From contig NZ_WPCC01000034.1 of the NCBI RefSeq assembly GCF_009741925.1, forward strand, positions 1 through 34,254: a DNA stretch of 34,254 nt. The letters run 5' to 3'. The notes below the pieces were generated by a model that saw nothing but the letters and a program-made list of their open reading frames with translations, ran no database searches and had not been told where the DNA came from. The DNA is from Natronomonas sp. CBA1123 (GTDB lineage: Archaea > Halobacteriota > Halobacteria > Halobacteriales > Haloarculaceae). The position numbers and the translations under genes were made by a program. Of the stretch, positions 7,234 through 14,170 are shown one piece after another. Each line of letters opens with the position of its first letter. The stretch's first letter is position 1.

Positions 7234-8445
7234 CTAAGCGTCTTCGGCTTCGGCGATGACACCCGAGATACCATCGTCGTCATCAGAATCCTGCGTCCCG
7301 TTCTTTGCGTTCCCGGGGGTCTGTCCGTCGCCGACCGACTCCCAGTCGAGGTCACTTTCCTCGGCCGGGACGATGGCCGCCGTCGGGTCGGGTTCGGGGA
7401 GCGTTCCCTCGCCGAGCGGGACGATTGCGGGGGTCGGTTCGGCGTCGTCCGCTTGCTCGGACTCCGATTCGGCAGTTTCGGTATCCGCAGTATCCGCCCA
7501 CTCGAAGCCGTCTCCCTCGGTCGTCTCTTCTTCGGTCGTCGCCTCCACGGCATCCCCGTCGGTTCGTTCCGGCTCCGGTTCCGCCGACTGCTCCGCGTCG
7601 GCCGCCGGCGCCTTGTTGAAGCTCATTTCGCCGCGGGCGCGAATCGCGCCGTCGACGTCGGCGGCCTCCGAGAGTTCACAGTCCTCACAGGAGATGTCGC
7701 CGCGGACGGACGCTCCGGGTTCGATGACCACGTCGCCGCCTTTCGTCGTCACGTCTCCGTGGACGACGGTCCCTTCGCCAACCCGGATGTCGTCTTTCGC
7801 CCGGAGGCTGCCGAACACCTCGGTGTCGGTGCCGACCTCGATGGACGTCGCGCGGATGTTCCCGTGGAGTCGGCAGTCGTCGCCGATACTCGCCGGCGTC
7901 GAGACGCGCCAGGCGTCGTCGGAGACGCGCGCACCGCGCGGTATGAGTACGGGGTCGGCCTCTCGCTCTTCGGTCAGGAATTCGTCTGCGACCTCCTCTG
8001 CGGCCTCCTCCTCGCCGATGCGGAGCAACTGCGAGAGGTAGACGAACAGGAAGACGATGGTCGGCATCGGGTTGCGGATGACAATCCAGCCGTTGGCCTC
8101 GAATCCCTCCTCGATGTCCACGTCGTCGCCGGCGTCGAGGTCACCGGAGACGATGAGTTGGCCGGTGATGTGGACCCGCTCGCCGAGGTAGGCGTTGTTG
8201 CCGACGAGGACGTTGCCGTCGACCTCACACCACATGTCGAGTCGGCAGTCGCCGTCGGCCTCGATGTCGCCGCCGAATCGGACCCGCTCGCCGGCGATGA
8301 CGGTCCCGCCGCGGACGCCCAACTCGACGACGCTCTGGCCGCCGACGAGCACGTCCCCGTCCGTGACGAGGTCGTGCTCTTGGACGTGGGTGCCGTCGGG
8401 CACGGCGAGTTCTTCCAGCGGGTCCGAACCAAGCACGGTGTACAT
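7234..8445 (-). CDS. Bactofilin-like polymer-forming protein with acidic tail
   Basis: Predicted cytoskeletal filament-forming protein (403 aa). Residues about 20-125 and 165-275 are two blocks of short beta-strand repeats with regular G/D turns (for example GGDIEADGDCRLDMW, VFGSLRAKDDIRVGEG), the right-handed beta-helix pattern of bactofilins. Between them lies a hydrophobic stretch (residues 126-143, NPMPTIVFLFVYLSQLLR) that could insert in or lie on the membrane. Residues 281-403 are a disordered Asp/Glu/Thr-rich tail. The ORF is open to 8748, but the repeat fold starts here. The TATA-like TTTTAATA (8460-8467) lies only 19 nt from this ATG, so a GTG start at 8436 is a real alternative. From memory, haloarchaeal bactofilins (halofilins) shape cells; whether this is an orthologue is not shown. 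Confidence 0.82.
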   Translation of the reverse strand: MYTVLGSDPLEELAVPDGTHVQEHDLVTDGDVLVGGQSVVELGVRGGTVIAGERVRFGGDIEADGDCRLDMWCEVDGNVLVGNNAYLGERVHITGQLIVSGDLDAGDDVDIEEGFEANGWIVIRNPMPTIVFLFVYLSQLLRIGEEEAAEEVADEFLTEEREADPVLIPRGARVSDDAWRVSTPASIGDDCRLHGNIRATSIEVGTDTEVFGSLRAKDDIRVGEGTVVHGDVTTKGGDVVIEPGASVRGDISCEDCELSEAADVDGAIRARGEMSFNKAPAADAEQSAEPEPERTDGDAVEATTEEETTEGDGFEWADTADTETAESESEQADDAEPTPAIVPLGEGTLPEPDPTAAIVPAEESDLDWESVGDGQTPGNAKNGTQDSDDDDGISGVIAEAEDA

Positions 8446-8459
8446 CTGCGTGGCACGGC

Positions 8460-8467
8460 TATTAAAA
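8460..8467 (-). promoter_or_regulatory. TATA-like element of the bactofilin-like gene
   Basis: TTTTAATA on the minus strand. Its distance to the ATG at 8445 (19 nt) is short for a leaderless start; its distance to the in-frame GTG at 8436 (28 nt) is normal. Confidence 0.5.
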
Positions 8468-8596
8468 CCTCCTCGGGCGTCAGACGGCCGGCAGACATTT
8501 GTCAGATGAGCGTGTACTCCCGTCGGGGCCGTCGGTGCGCCACAGCGCGCGACCCCATGCGACGGGGAGGGGAAACCTCGTCGCGTTCTCGTGGCC

Positions 8597-8602
8597 CTTA
8601 AA
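8597..8602 (+). promoter_or_regulatory. TATA-like element of the 65-aa protein gene
   Basis: CTTAAA centred 26-27 nt before the ATG at 8626; leaderless spacing. Confidence 0.5.
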
Positions 8603-8625
8603 CCGTTCAGTCGCCAACCCGGTGT

Positions 8626-8823
8626 ATGACCGTTCTCTCGTTCGACGAACAGGGTGTCGAAGTTATCTACGAAGGCACCGAATTCCGACTCGACAAGGAC
8701 CTCATCGAGGAGGCGACCCGGAAGGACTACCCCGACGTGACCGACCACGAGGTGCTGCAGCTCATCGAGGACGACCCCGCCCTCTCCGGGGAGCCCCGAC
8801 GAATCCAGGATATTCTGAACTGA
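8626..8823 (+). CDS. Small acidic haloarchaeal protein (65 aa, DUF5800-like)
   Basis: Cytoplasmic, acidic, no membrane segment or cysteine. Starts MTVLSFDEQG and continues with a short beta hairpin (EVIYEGTEFRL), followed by helical segments (DLIEEATRKDY, DHEVLQLIEDD). From memory it matches the small haloarchaeal family DUF5800; this should be confirmed by profile search. It has its own promoter (8597-8602). The alcohol dehydrogenase gene follows after 67 nt with a separate promoter region. Confidence 0.78.
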   Translation: MTVLSFDEQGVEVIYEGTEFRLDKDLIEEATRKDYPDVTDHEVLQLIEDDPALSGEPRRIQDILN

Positions 8824-8850
8824 CCGCCCCGGCGACCGCCGAACCTGTCA

Positions 8851-8874
8851 GTACCCCAAACGCTTTGGGAGTAC
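8851..8874 (+). promoter_or_regulatory. Dyad operator candidate on the alcohol dehydrogenase promoter
   Basis: GTACCCCAAA, a three-base centre, then TTTGGG-A-GTAC: ten complementary pairs with one bulged A. It is centred at 8862, where the TATA box of the gene starting at 8891 should lie (-28). Binding here would block promoter access. Confidence 0.4.
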
Positions 8875-8890
8875 CACGTCGTCTCGACCC

Positions 8891-9886
8891 ATGCACGCGG
8901 CGCGTTTCTACCCTAACGACGGACTGCGCATCGAAGACGTTCCGAAACCCGAAGTAGGCCCTGGTGAGGTACTCGTCGAGGTCGCCGCCTGCGGCGTCTG
9001 TCACTCCGATTTGCACGTCATGGACGGCGATTTGCCGCTGGTCGAACCGCGGACGCTCGGCCACGAAGTCGCTGGGACCGTCGCCGAAACCGGCGAGGGC
9101 GTGGCGCTCGATGTCGGCACCGATGTAGCGGTGTTCGGCGGGTGGGGGTGTCGGGACTGCCCCGTCTGTGCCCGCGGCGACGACCAGTTGTGTAACCTGA
9201 CGAACTGGCTCGGCATCGGCAACGACGGCGGTTACGCGGAGTACCTCCGCGTGCCGACCGCGGAGTACTGCATTCCGCTGGAAGGACTGGACCCAATCGG
9301 GGCCGCCCCGCTGACCGACGCCGCCCTCACCGCCTACCGGGCGCTCCGGAAGGCCGACCTCGAACTCGGCGACAGCGTGGCGGTTCTCGGCATCGGTGGC
9401 TTGGGCGAGTTCGGCGTCCAACTCGCTCAACTCTCCGGCTATCGGACGGTCGCGGTCGACCGCGATTCGGCGGCGCTCGACCGCGCCGAAACGCTCGGTG
9501 CGGACGCGACTGTCGATACCTCCGGGTCAGTGCCCCGAGAGATACGTACTGCTGCGGGCGGAGAGGTCGACGCGGTCGTGGATTTCGTCGGCGTCGACGA
9601 GACCCTCCAGTGGGGCAGCAACGTCCTCGGTCCCGATGGCCACCTCGTGTTGGCCGGCATCGGCGGCGGCGCCATCGACTTCTCGTGGAACCCACTGGTC
9701 GGTAGCGAGGTGACCTACCGAACTGTCCAGTGGGGCACACCCGAGGAGTTGCGGACGGTACTGGACCTCGCCCGACAGGGACGACTCGAGACGACCGTCG
9801 AGGAAGTCTCCCTCGGAGACCTCCCCGAGACGTTCGAGCGCCTCGAATCGGGTGACATCGAGGGGCGGGCCGTGGTCGTCCCCTAA
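8891..9886 (+). CDS. Zinc-dependent alcohol dehydrogenase (MDR family)
   Basis: Cytoplasmic NAD(P)-dependent oxidoreductase of alcohols/aldehydes (331 aa). Catalytic zinc ligands are visible: C34 and H38-adjacent motif CGVCHSD, and H58/E59 in LGHEVAG. The structural-zinc lobe has four cysteines (C87, C90, C93, C101) with the classical spacing. The Rossmann fold has GIGGLGEFG, and the acidic residue VDRD at the end of the second strand suggests NAD(H) preference. The promoter region holds a dyad (8851-8874), so regulated expression is likely. The substrate is not deducible. Confidence 0.92.
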   Translation: MHAARFYPNDGLRIEDVPKPEVGPGEVLVEVAACGVCHSDLHVMDGDLPLVEPRTLGHEVAGTVAETGEGVALDVGTDVAVFGGWGCRDCPVCARGDDQLCNLTNWLGIGNDGGYAEYLRVPTAEYCIPLEGLDPIGAAPLTDAALTAYRALRKADLELGDSVAVLGIGGLGEFGVQLAQLSGYRTVAVDRDSAALDRAETLGADATVDTSGSVPREIRTAAGGEVDAVVDFVGVDETLQWGSNVLGPDGHLVLAGIGGGAIDFSWNPLVGSEVTYRTVQWGTPEELRTVLDLARQGRLETTVEEVSLGDLPETFERLESGDIEGRAVVVP

Positions 9887-9933
9887 TCGGTCGGTAGCGG
9901 TACACCTAAGGGAACGCGCTCGAATCGGCGGAC

Positions 9934-10077
9934 ATGGACACCGCTGAACTCAAAGAGACCTACAGCCACGACGCGTGGCTCACGGCAGCGGGCACGTTCG
10001 CCGCCTACGGACTGATTCTGTTGGCGATGACGCTGCTGCTGTTCGGAGTGCCGTACGTCATCTTCTCGGTGCTGTAG
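9934..10077 (+). CDS. Tiny membrane protein (47 aa)
   Basis: Unrecognised. A charged N-terminus (MDTAELKETYSHDAW) is followed by a long hydrophobic stretch (residues 15-47), enough for one long or two short membrane helices. CTAAGG at 9906-9911 lies about 26 nt upstream, a weak TATA-like element. It sits 47 nt after the alcohol dehydrogenase gene and 112 nt before a second tiny membrane protein. Likely real because of its composition and start context; function unknown. Confidence 0.55.
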   Translation: MDTAELKETYSHDAWLTAAGTFAAYGLILLAMTLLLFGVPYVIFSVL

Positions 10078-10189
10078 TCGCTGCAGAACGACGGACACCG
10101 GATACTCGAAGGGACCCGTCTTCTCCAGTAGCGTTACGCGCCGGTTGCGTACCCCACTCAGTTTTATGTCAAGCCAGCTAACAGGCTCC

Positions 10190-10309
10190 ATGGCTGGCGG
10201 CACCGGGACGACAGTTAAGCGTCATCTCGTCGCACTGGTCGTCCTTCTCGTCTTGATACTCGCCGCCCTCTGTTGGCTCGCGTGGCTGTTCCTCCAGTCG
10301 CTTCTGTGA
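10190..10309 (+). CDS. Tiny single-helix membrane protein (39 aa)
   Basis: Unrecognised. Starts MAGGTGTTVKRH, then one hydrophobic helix (LVALVVLLVLILAALCWLAW) and ends LFLQSLL; the positive N-terminus predicts an inside-facing start. TTTTAT at 10162-10167 is centred about 26 nt before this ATG. An in-frame ATG at 10166 would add eight residues but would overlap the promoter element, so the shorter form is preferred. Function unknown. Confidence 0.5.
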   Translation: MAGGTGTTVKRHLVALVVLLVLILAALCWLAWLFLQSLL

Positions 10310-10391
10310 CCGCTGTCCGGTTACGACCGCACAACGATTCTCGTGGCGGAGCGAAAGCGGATAGAACGCAGGGTTACCGAATCGGCCCGTC

Positions 10392-11360
10392 TTACATGTA
10401 GCCGAGGTCCCGAAGGCGCTCCATCAGGTCCTCTTTGTCCTGTGCGCGGCCGGCGCGCTCGGTGGTGTTGTCGAGGTCCTGCAGCCACGCGGGCTCTTCG
10501 TCCGATTTCTCCGTCGAAATCTCGCTGCCGAGCGAGCGGAAGCCGGCGAAGTACTTCGGCGAGACGGGGATGTCGGCATGTGTGAGGTCGTTCGGCAGGT
10601 CGTCGTAGTCCTGCGGGACGTAGCCGTCGTCGGGGAATTCGGGAACCGTCTCGGGGACGACGTAGAACCAGAAGGCGTCCCACACGTCGGCCTCGTCGAA
10701 CTGCAGAATCGGCTGGATGCGGTCGTGGGGCGGGTAGATGTCGGGGTCGTGTCGCGGCGAGAAGAACGTCTCGTCGGCGCGGGCTTCCTGTTCGTCCCAG
10801 CGGATGCCCGAGATGATGCCGTCGATGTCGTGTTCTTCGAGGGCGCTGTTCAGCGCGACGGTCTTCAGCAGGTGGTTGCCGACGTAGGTGTCCAGCAGGA
10901 ACGGGAACGTGTCCTCCTCGTATTCGAGGATGTTCCGGACGTGGTGTTGATTGTTCTCGTCGAGGTCCTCGATGGGGATGTCGTCGCCCGGCGTGAGGTC
11001 GTGTTCCTCGACGTAGGCGCCGATGTCCTCGTTTCGCGCGAAGATGACCTCGAGGTCCCACTCCTCGGCCCAGCGGTCGACGAAGTCGAGCAGCTCGTCG
11101 AAGTGCTGGTAGTGGTCGATGAACACCGCCGGCGGGAGGTCGTAGCCGTACTGCTCGGCGACCTCCTTCACGAAGTACAGCGTGAGCGTCGAGTCCTTCC
11201 CACCGGTCCACATGATGGCGGGGTTCTCGTACTCTTCGAGCCCCGTCTTGACGACCTCGATGGCCTTCTCGATTTTGTCCTGAATGCTCGGGTAGTCCTC
11301 GGGGTCTTCGCCTTCGCCGTCGGTGTAATCAACGTCGACGTACTCCGGGAATTCGCTCAT
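10392..11360 (-). CDS. CysD-like PP-loop protein (PAPS reductase / ATP sulfurylase small-subunit family)
   Basis: Cytoplasmic adenylylating enzyme family member (322 aa). The PP-loop reads WTGGKDST (residues 51-58), binding the ATP pyrophosphate. The C-terminal segment FRSLGSEISTE, followed by TTERAGR and a closing RLRDLGYM, parallels the C-terminus of CysD (sulfate adenylyltransferase subunit 2) rather than of CysH. It lacks the CysH C-terminal Cys motif. No cysN, cysC or sulfite reductase gene is present in the window, so a complete sulfate-activation operon is not seen. The protein may act on another sulfur or nucleotide substrate. A minus-strand CCTTTACG (11387-11394) and a palindrome at 11365-11374 form the promoter region. 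Confidence 0.88.
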   Translation of the reverse strand: MSEFPEYVDVDYTDGEGEDPEDYPSIQDKIEKAIEVVKTGLEEYENPAIMWTGGKDSTLTLYFVKEVAEQYGYDLPPAVFIDHYQHFDELLDFVDRWAEEWDLEVIFARNEDIGAYVEEHDLTPGDDIPIEDLDENNQHHVRNILEYEEDTFPFLLDTYVGNHLLKTVALNSALEEHDIDGIISGIRWDEQEARADETFFSPRHDPDIYPPHDRIQPILQFDEADVWDAFWFYVVPETVPEFPDDGYVPQDYDDLPNDLTHADIPVSPKYFAGFRSLGSEISTEKSDEEPAWLQDLDNTTERAGRAQDKEDLMERLRDLGYM

Positions 11361-11364
11361 AACG

Positions 11365-11374
11365 TGTAATTACA
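11365..11374 (-). promoter_or_regulatory. Palindrome TGTAATTACA upstream of the CysD-like gene
   Basis: Perfect 10-bp palindrome 5-14 nt before the start codon, around the expected transcription start; operator candidate. Confidence 0.35.
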
Positions 11375-11517
11375 TCTCATTAGAAGCGTAAAGGGTCTTT
11401 TGGGTTCGGCCAGTGTAGCGTCGAGCGTTGACGCTCCGTTGGAGAAACCAGCAACAATTGCTAGTTCCAGGTGATACTGCCAGAAGCCACTTCCGGGAGG
11501 TGTCCGTATGTCCGACG

Positions 11518-11727
11518 ATGCCCGAGTGTCGGAACTGCGGTGTCGAACTCGAACCGAAACCGAGCGGACTTACCGCCGTGCTGTCTCGGTCGAGCGCCGA
11601 GGGCTACGAGTGTACTGGCTGTGGGGCAGCACTGTGTACGGAATGTCGACAGGAGATGTCCATTAACGCCTTCGGTGGCGGGGAGGTCACGTGTGGGACG
11701 TGTGGCGGAACGTGGGAGCCGCGATAA
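11518..11727 (+). CDS. Small zinc-ribbon protein (69 aa)
   Basis: Cytoplasmic. Opens MPECRNCGVE and contains four cysteine pairs (CRNC, CTGC, CTEC, CGTC), enough for two zinc-binding ribbons. No other domain is visible, so it may be an adaptor or nucleic-acid-associated protein. The ORF is open upstream to 11428, but the added residues look non-coding. A GGAGG at 11496-11500 is 17 nt upstream, too far for a usual ribosome-binding site; it is better spaced for an out-of-frame ATG at 11508, which leads only to a basic shadow frame. No clear TATA element. Function unknown. Confidence 0.68.
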   Translation: MPECRNCGVELEPKPSGLTAVLSRSSAEGYECTGCGAALCTECRQEMSINAFGGGEVTCGTCGGTWEPR

Positions 11728-11790
11728 TTCCCGTTCCGGACGGACCGACCGCTATGAACTGTCGCAATCGAATACGTAACGGAGAAGTGT

Positions 11791-12438
11791 TCAGTCGTCG
11801 CTGATGAACTTGTTGTCGCGCCAGTTGACGGTGTTTTCGGCGTCCCGTTCCCGTGGGTCGTCGATGACTTCGATGCTCGCCGAACGCTCCTCGCCATCGA
11901 CGATGCGTGTCGCCTCGAGTTCCTCGTCGACCGCCGCGATGGCGGTGAGCGTTCCCTTCTCGGCGAACTTCGCGAGGTCACACAGTACCTCGAACATCGG
12001 GTACTGTAGGGCGGTGTTCTGCAGGACGGTCTCGCGGTCGCCCTTGAAGCAGGCGTACTCGACGAGTTTGGAGTTTATCTCGACTTCCTCTTCCTGCATC
12101 TGGCCGCCGCTTCCGAAGCTTCCCCACTGGGGGCCGTCATCGTCGTCGTCATCGCTGCCACCGGCTGCCCCGTTCTGTGGGTCCGGAGGCGTCTCCTGCC
12201 ATCCGTCTTCCGTCTCGTAGAGACGGTTCTCCGTCACGCTCGCCTTCAGTTGAGCGGTTGGCGTGTACTTGGAGATGTTGTCTTCGGCGGCGACGGCGCT
12301 CACGATGAGCGTATTGTTCCGTCTGGTTACTTCGACGTCCTCGATTTCGACGGGTAGGTCGTACTCGTCGAAGAACTCGTGAACGTCGTCTAGTTTCAGT
12401 TCCAGGGTCGAGTGAAGTCTGTAAACGCGGCTGGTCAT
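11791..12438 (-). CDS. Conserved-looking haloarchaeal protein of unknown function (215 aa)
   Basis: Cytoplasmic, acidic. N-terminal part (about 1-75) starts MTSRVYRLHS and is a predicted alpha/beta domain ending in TAQLKASVTENRLYE. A linker with a run of seven Asp and Gly-rich sequence (about 88-112) follows. The C-terminal part (about 120-215) has NSKLVEYACFKGDRETVLQ and a helical body. From memory similar to the haloarchaeal family DUF7110; not verified. A TATA-like element lies at 12510-12515, about 74 nt before the start, implying a leader of some 45 nt, unlike its leaderless neighbours. That leader contains two competing hairpins (12444-12471). Confidence 0.8.
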   Translation of the reverse strand: MTSRVYRLHSTLELKLDDVHEFFDEYDLPVEIEDVEVTRRNNTLIVSAVAAEDNISKYTPTAQLKASVTENRLYETEDGWQETPPDPQNGAAGGSDDDDDDGPQWGSFGSGGQMQEEEVEINSKLVEYACFKGDRETVLQNTALQYPMFEVLCDLAKFAEKGTLTAIAAVDEELEATRIVDGEERSASIEVIDDPRERDAENTVNWRDNKFISDD

Positions 12439-12443
12439 AGTAT

Positions 12444-12471
12444 CCCTGTCCCACAGGGGGCAGAGCGCCCC
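12444..12471 (-). promoter_or_regulatory. Two overlapping hairpins in the leader of the 215-aa gene
   Basis: CCCTGT/ACAGGG (12444-12449, 12453-12458) and GGGGC/GCCCC (12457-12461, 12467-12471) share two bases, so only one can fold fully at a time. They lie 6-33 nt before the start codon. Possible RNA-level control; inferred from complementarity only. Confidence 0.3.
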
Positions 12472-12509
12472 TGACGCGAGTGGTCCGGTTGAACGTAAGG
12501 GTTCCTCAC

Positions 12510-12515
12510 TTATAT
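12510..12515 (-). promoter_or_regulatory. TATA-like element of the 215-aa gene
   Basis: ATATAA on the minus strand, predicting a transcription start near 12485 and a leader of about 45 nt. Confidence 0.4.
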
Positions 12516-12564
12516 CACCTGTCCTTCCGCATGTGCCGCATTACCACGGTTTCCGCGAGCGGAA

Positions 12565-12909
12565 TCATTCGGCGTTCAGCGTCGCCGCCAACTCCCCTCG
12601 TTCGTCGAGTTCCTCCAACACGTCGCTCCCGCCGACGAACTCGCCGTCGACGTAGGCCTGCGGCGTCGTCGTCCAGCCGCTGTGTCGCTCCAGGGCGGCC
12701 CGGAACTCGTCAATCGAGGTCAACACGTCGACATACTCCACGTCCTCGCGGTGTCGGCGGATGTGGTTGAGTGCCTTCTCGGAGTAGCCACACTGCGGTG
12801 CCATCGCCGTCCCCTTCATGAACAGGACGACCTCGTTGTTCTCGATGACTTCGTCGACCAGTTCGTCGACCTCTGCCTGTGGAAGCCCTTCGTCTATTTC
12901 GAACGACAT
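12565..12909 (-). CDS. Glutaredoxin family protein (monothiol, PICOT-like)
   Basis: Cytoplasmic thioredoxin-fold protein (114 aa). The active-site segment MKGTAMAPQCGYS corresponds to the KGTxxxPxCGFS motif of monothiol glutaredoxins, which have a single active-site Cys and usually handle Fe-S clusters or low-molecular-weight thiols. The conserved WTTTPQAYVDGEFVGGSD (TxPQVFI, GGxD) substrate or thiol-binding region is present. The ORF is open to 12987, but this Met starts the domain. It diverges from the thioredoxin-reductase-like gene across 120 nt, which suggests shared redox physiology. Confidence 0.9.
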   Translation of the reverse strand: MSFEIDEGLPQAEVDELVDEVIENNEVVLFMKGTAMAPQCGYSEKALNHIRRHREDVEYVDVLTSIDEFRAALERHSGWTTTPQAYVDGEFVGGSDVLEELDERGELAATLNAE

Positions 12910-12998
12910 ACCCGGTGTAAGGGCCGGTCTCGGAAAGCCGTTGTGTCGTCGCCCCCCCTTTCGGAGAGATGTATCGACACGACACAACCGACCCGGGA

Positions 12999-13004
12999 GT
13001 TAAG
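12999..13004 (+). promoter_or_regulatory. TATA-like element of the thioredoxin-reductase-like gene
   Basis: GTTAAG centred about 28 nt before the ATG at 13030; leaderless spacing. Confidence 0.45.
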
Positions 13005-13029
13005 CCGATGGGACGGCTACTGGATTTCA

Positions 13030-14064
13030 ATGACGGACCACTACCAAGTGACGGTCGTCGGCGGTGGACCCGCCGGGTTGACGGCGGCGTTGTACACGAC
13101 ACGACTCGGCCACGACACCGCAATCATCAACCGCGGTGGCGGCCGGGCGGCGATGATGCTCGACACCCACAACGTCATCGGCGTCACGGAGGACGTTTCG
13201 GGCAACGAGTTCCTCGCGACGGCGACCGAGCAGGTACAGTCCTACGGCGCCGACTACTTCCAGGACTTCGTCACCGATATCGAACCGACCGACGAGGGCT
13301 ACCACGTCACCGCCGGTAACATCGAGGTGACGACCGACCACGTCGTCCTCGCGACGGGTTTCTCCGACGAGCGGCCGGACCCGCCGCTGCCCCGAACCGG
13401 CAAGGGACTGCACTGGTGTCTGCACTGTGACGCCTACATGTTCGTCGACCAGCCCGTCTACGTGATGGGAACGGGCGATTCGGCGGCCTACGTAGCGATG
13501 ATTATGCTCAACTTCACGCCCGACGTGGACCTCCTGACCCGCGGCGAGGAGCCGGAGTGGTCCGAGGAGACCGCGACGATGCTCGAAAACCACCCCGTCG
13601 AGGTCATCCACGAGGAGATTACGGGGATGGAGAAACGCGAGGACGGCTGGCTGGAGGGCTTCGAGTTCGAGGACGGGAGTTACCGGGAGTACCGTGGCGG
13701 CTTCCCGATGTACGGCTCGAACTACAACACCGACCTCGCGGAATCACTCGGCGTCGAGTTGAACGACGACGGCACCATCGCCGTCGACGACCACGGTCGG
13801 ACGAACGTCGACGGCGTCTTCGCCGTCGGCGACGTGACGCCCGGACACAACCAGATTCCGACCGCGATGGGCGAGGGCGCCCGCTGTGGCATCGGTAACC
13901 ACTACGACCTCCGGAAGTTCCCGCGGTCCGTCGAAGAAATCGAAGCCCAGGGAGCGGTCACCGAAGCCGACGTGCCGGGGAGCTCCGAACGGCTCCGCGA
14001 GAAGGCCCGCAACCACGAGAGTTGGCCGGGTATCGAAAAACAGGCCACCGCCAGCGACGACTGA
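13030..14064 (+). CDS. FAD-dependent oxidoreductase, thioredoxin reductase-like
   Basis: Cytoplasmic flavoprotein (344 aa) with the two-domain plan of low-molecular-weight thioredoxin reductase. The FAD site has GGGPAG (residues 11-16), ATG at 108-110 and the C-terminal VFAVGDVTPG. The redox-active cysteines are C130 and C133 in WCLHCDAY, corresponding to CATC. The pyridine-nucleotide half has MGTGDSAAYVA but lacks the HRRxxxR motif that binds the NADPH 2'-phosphate; TRGEEPEW stands there. Its electron donor may therefore not be NADPH. An extended C-terminal tail follows the FAD domain. The upstream ORF extension to 12682 is non-coding shadow; promoter spacing fixes the start. Confidence 0.88.
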   Translation: MTDHYQVTVVGGGPAGLTAALYTTRLGHDTAIINRGGGRAAMMLDTHNVIGVTEDVSGNEFLATATEQVQSYGADYFQDFVTDIEPTDEGYHVTAGNIEVTTDHVVLATGFSDERPDPPLPRTGKGLHWCLHCDAYMFVDQPVYVMGTGDSAAYVAMIMLNFTPDVDLLTRGEEPEWSEETATMLENHPVEVIHEEITGMEKREDGWLEGFEFEDGSYREYRGGFPMYGSNYNTDLAESLGVELNDDGTIAVDDHGRTNVDGVFAVGDVTPGHNQIPTAMGEGARCGIGNHYDLRKFPRSVEEIEAQGAVTEADVPGSSERLREKARNHESWPGIEKQATASDD

Positions 14065-14140
14065 GTTCGCGTTCTTCCTGTCGAACGGTATCGTTTCACA
14101 ATATAATGTTTTGTCGTTCAGTTGGTGCCCATATAGTGAG

Positions 14141-14148
14141 TATTAATA
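14141..14148 (+). promoter_or_regulatory. TATA box of the PhoU-family gene, within a palindrome
   Basis: TATTAATA centred 26-27 nt before the ATG at 14171. It is the core of a perfect 12-bp palindrome (14139-14150), so the same bases could bind a dimeric regulator. The 100 nt upstream are markedly AT-rich for this region. Confidence 0.6.
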
Positions 14149-14170
14149 CTTCGGAGCGCGAGGGGTAGAT

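Noticed and set aside
6829-8601. Long plus-strand ORF (590 aa) opposite the YchF N-terminus and the bactofilin-like gene
   Set aside because: It overlaps three real genes, is rich in Arg/Val/Asp periodicity typical of reverse-complement shadows, and has no start signal.
11508-11666. Out-of-frame ORF with a well-spaced GGAGG ahead of the zinc-ribbon gene
   Set aside because: Its product is basic and featureless, whereas the overlapping frame has eight regularly paired cysteines.
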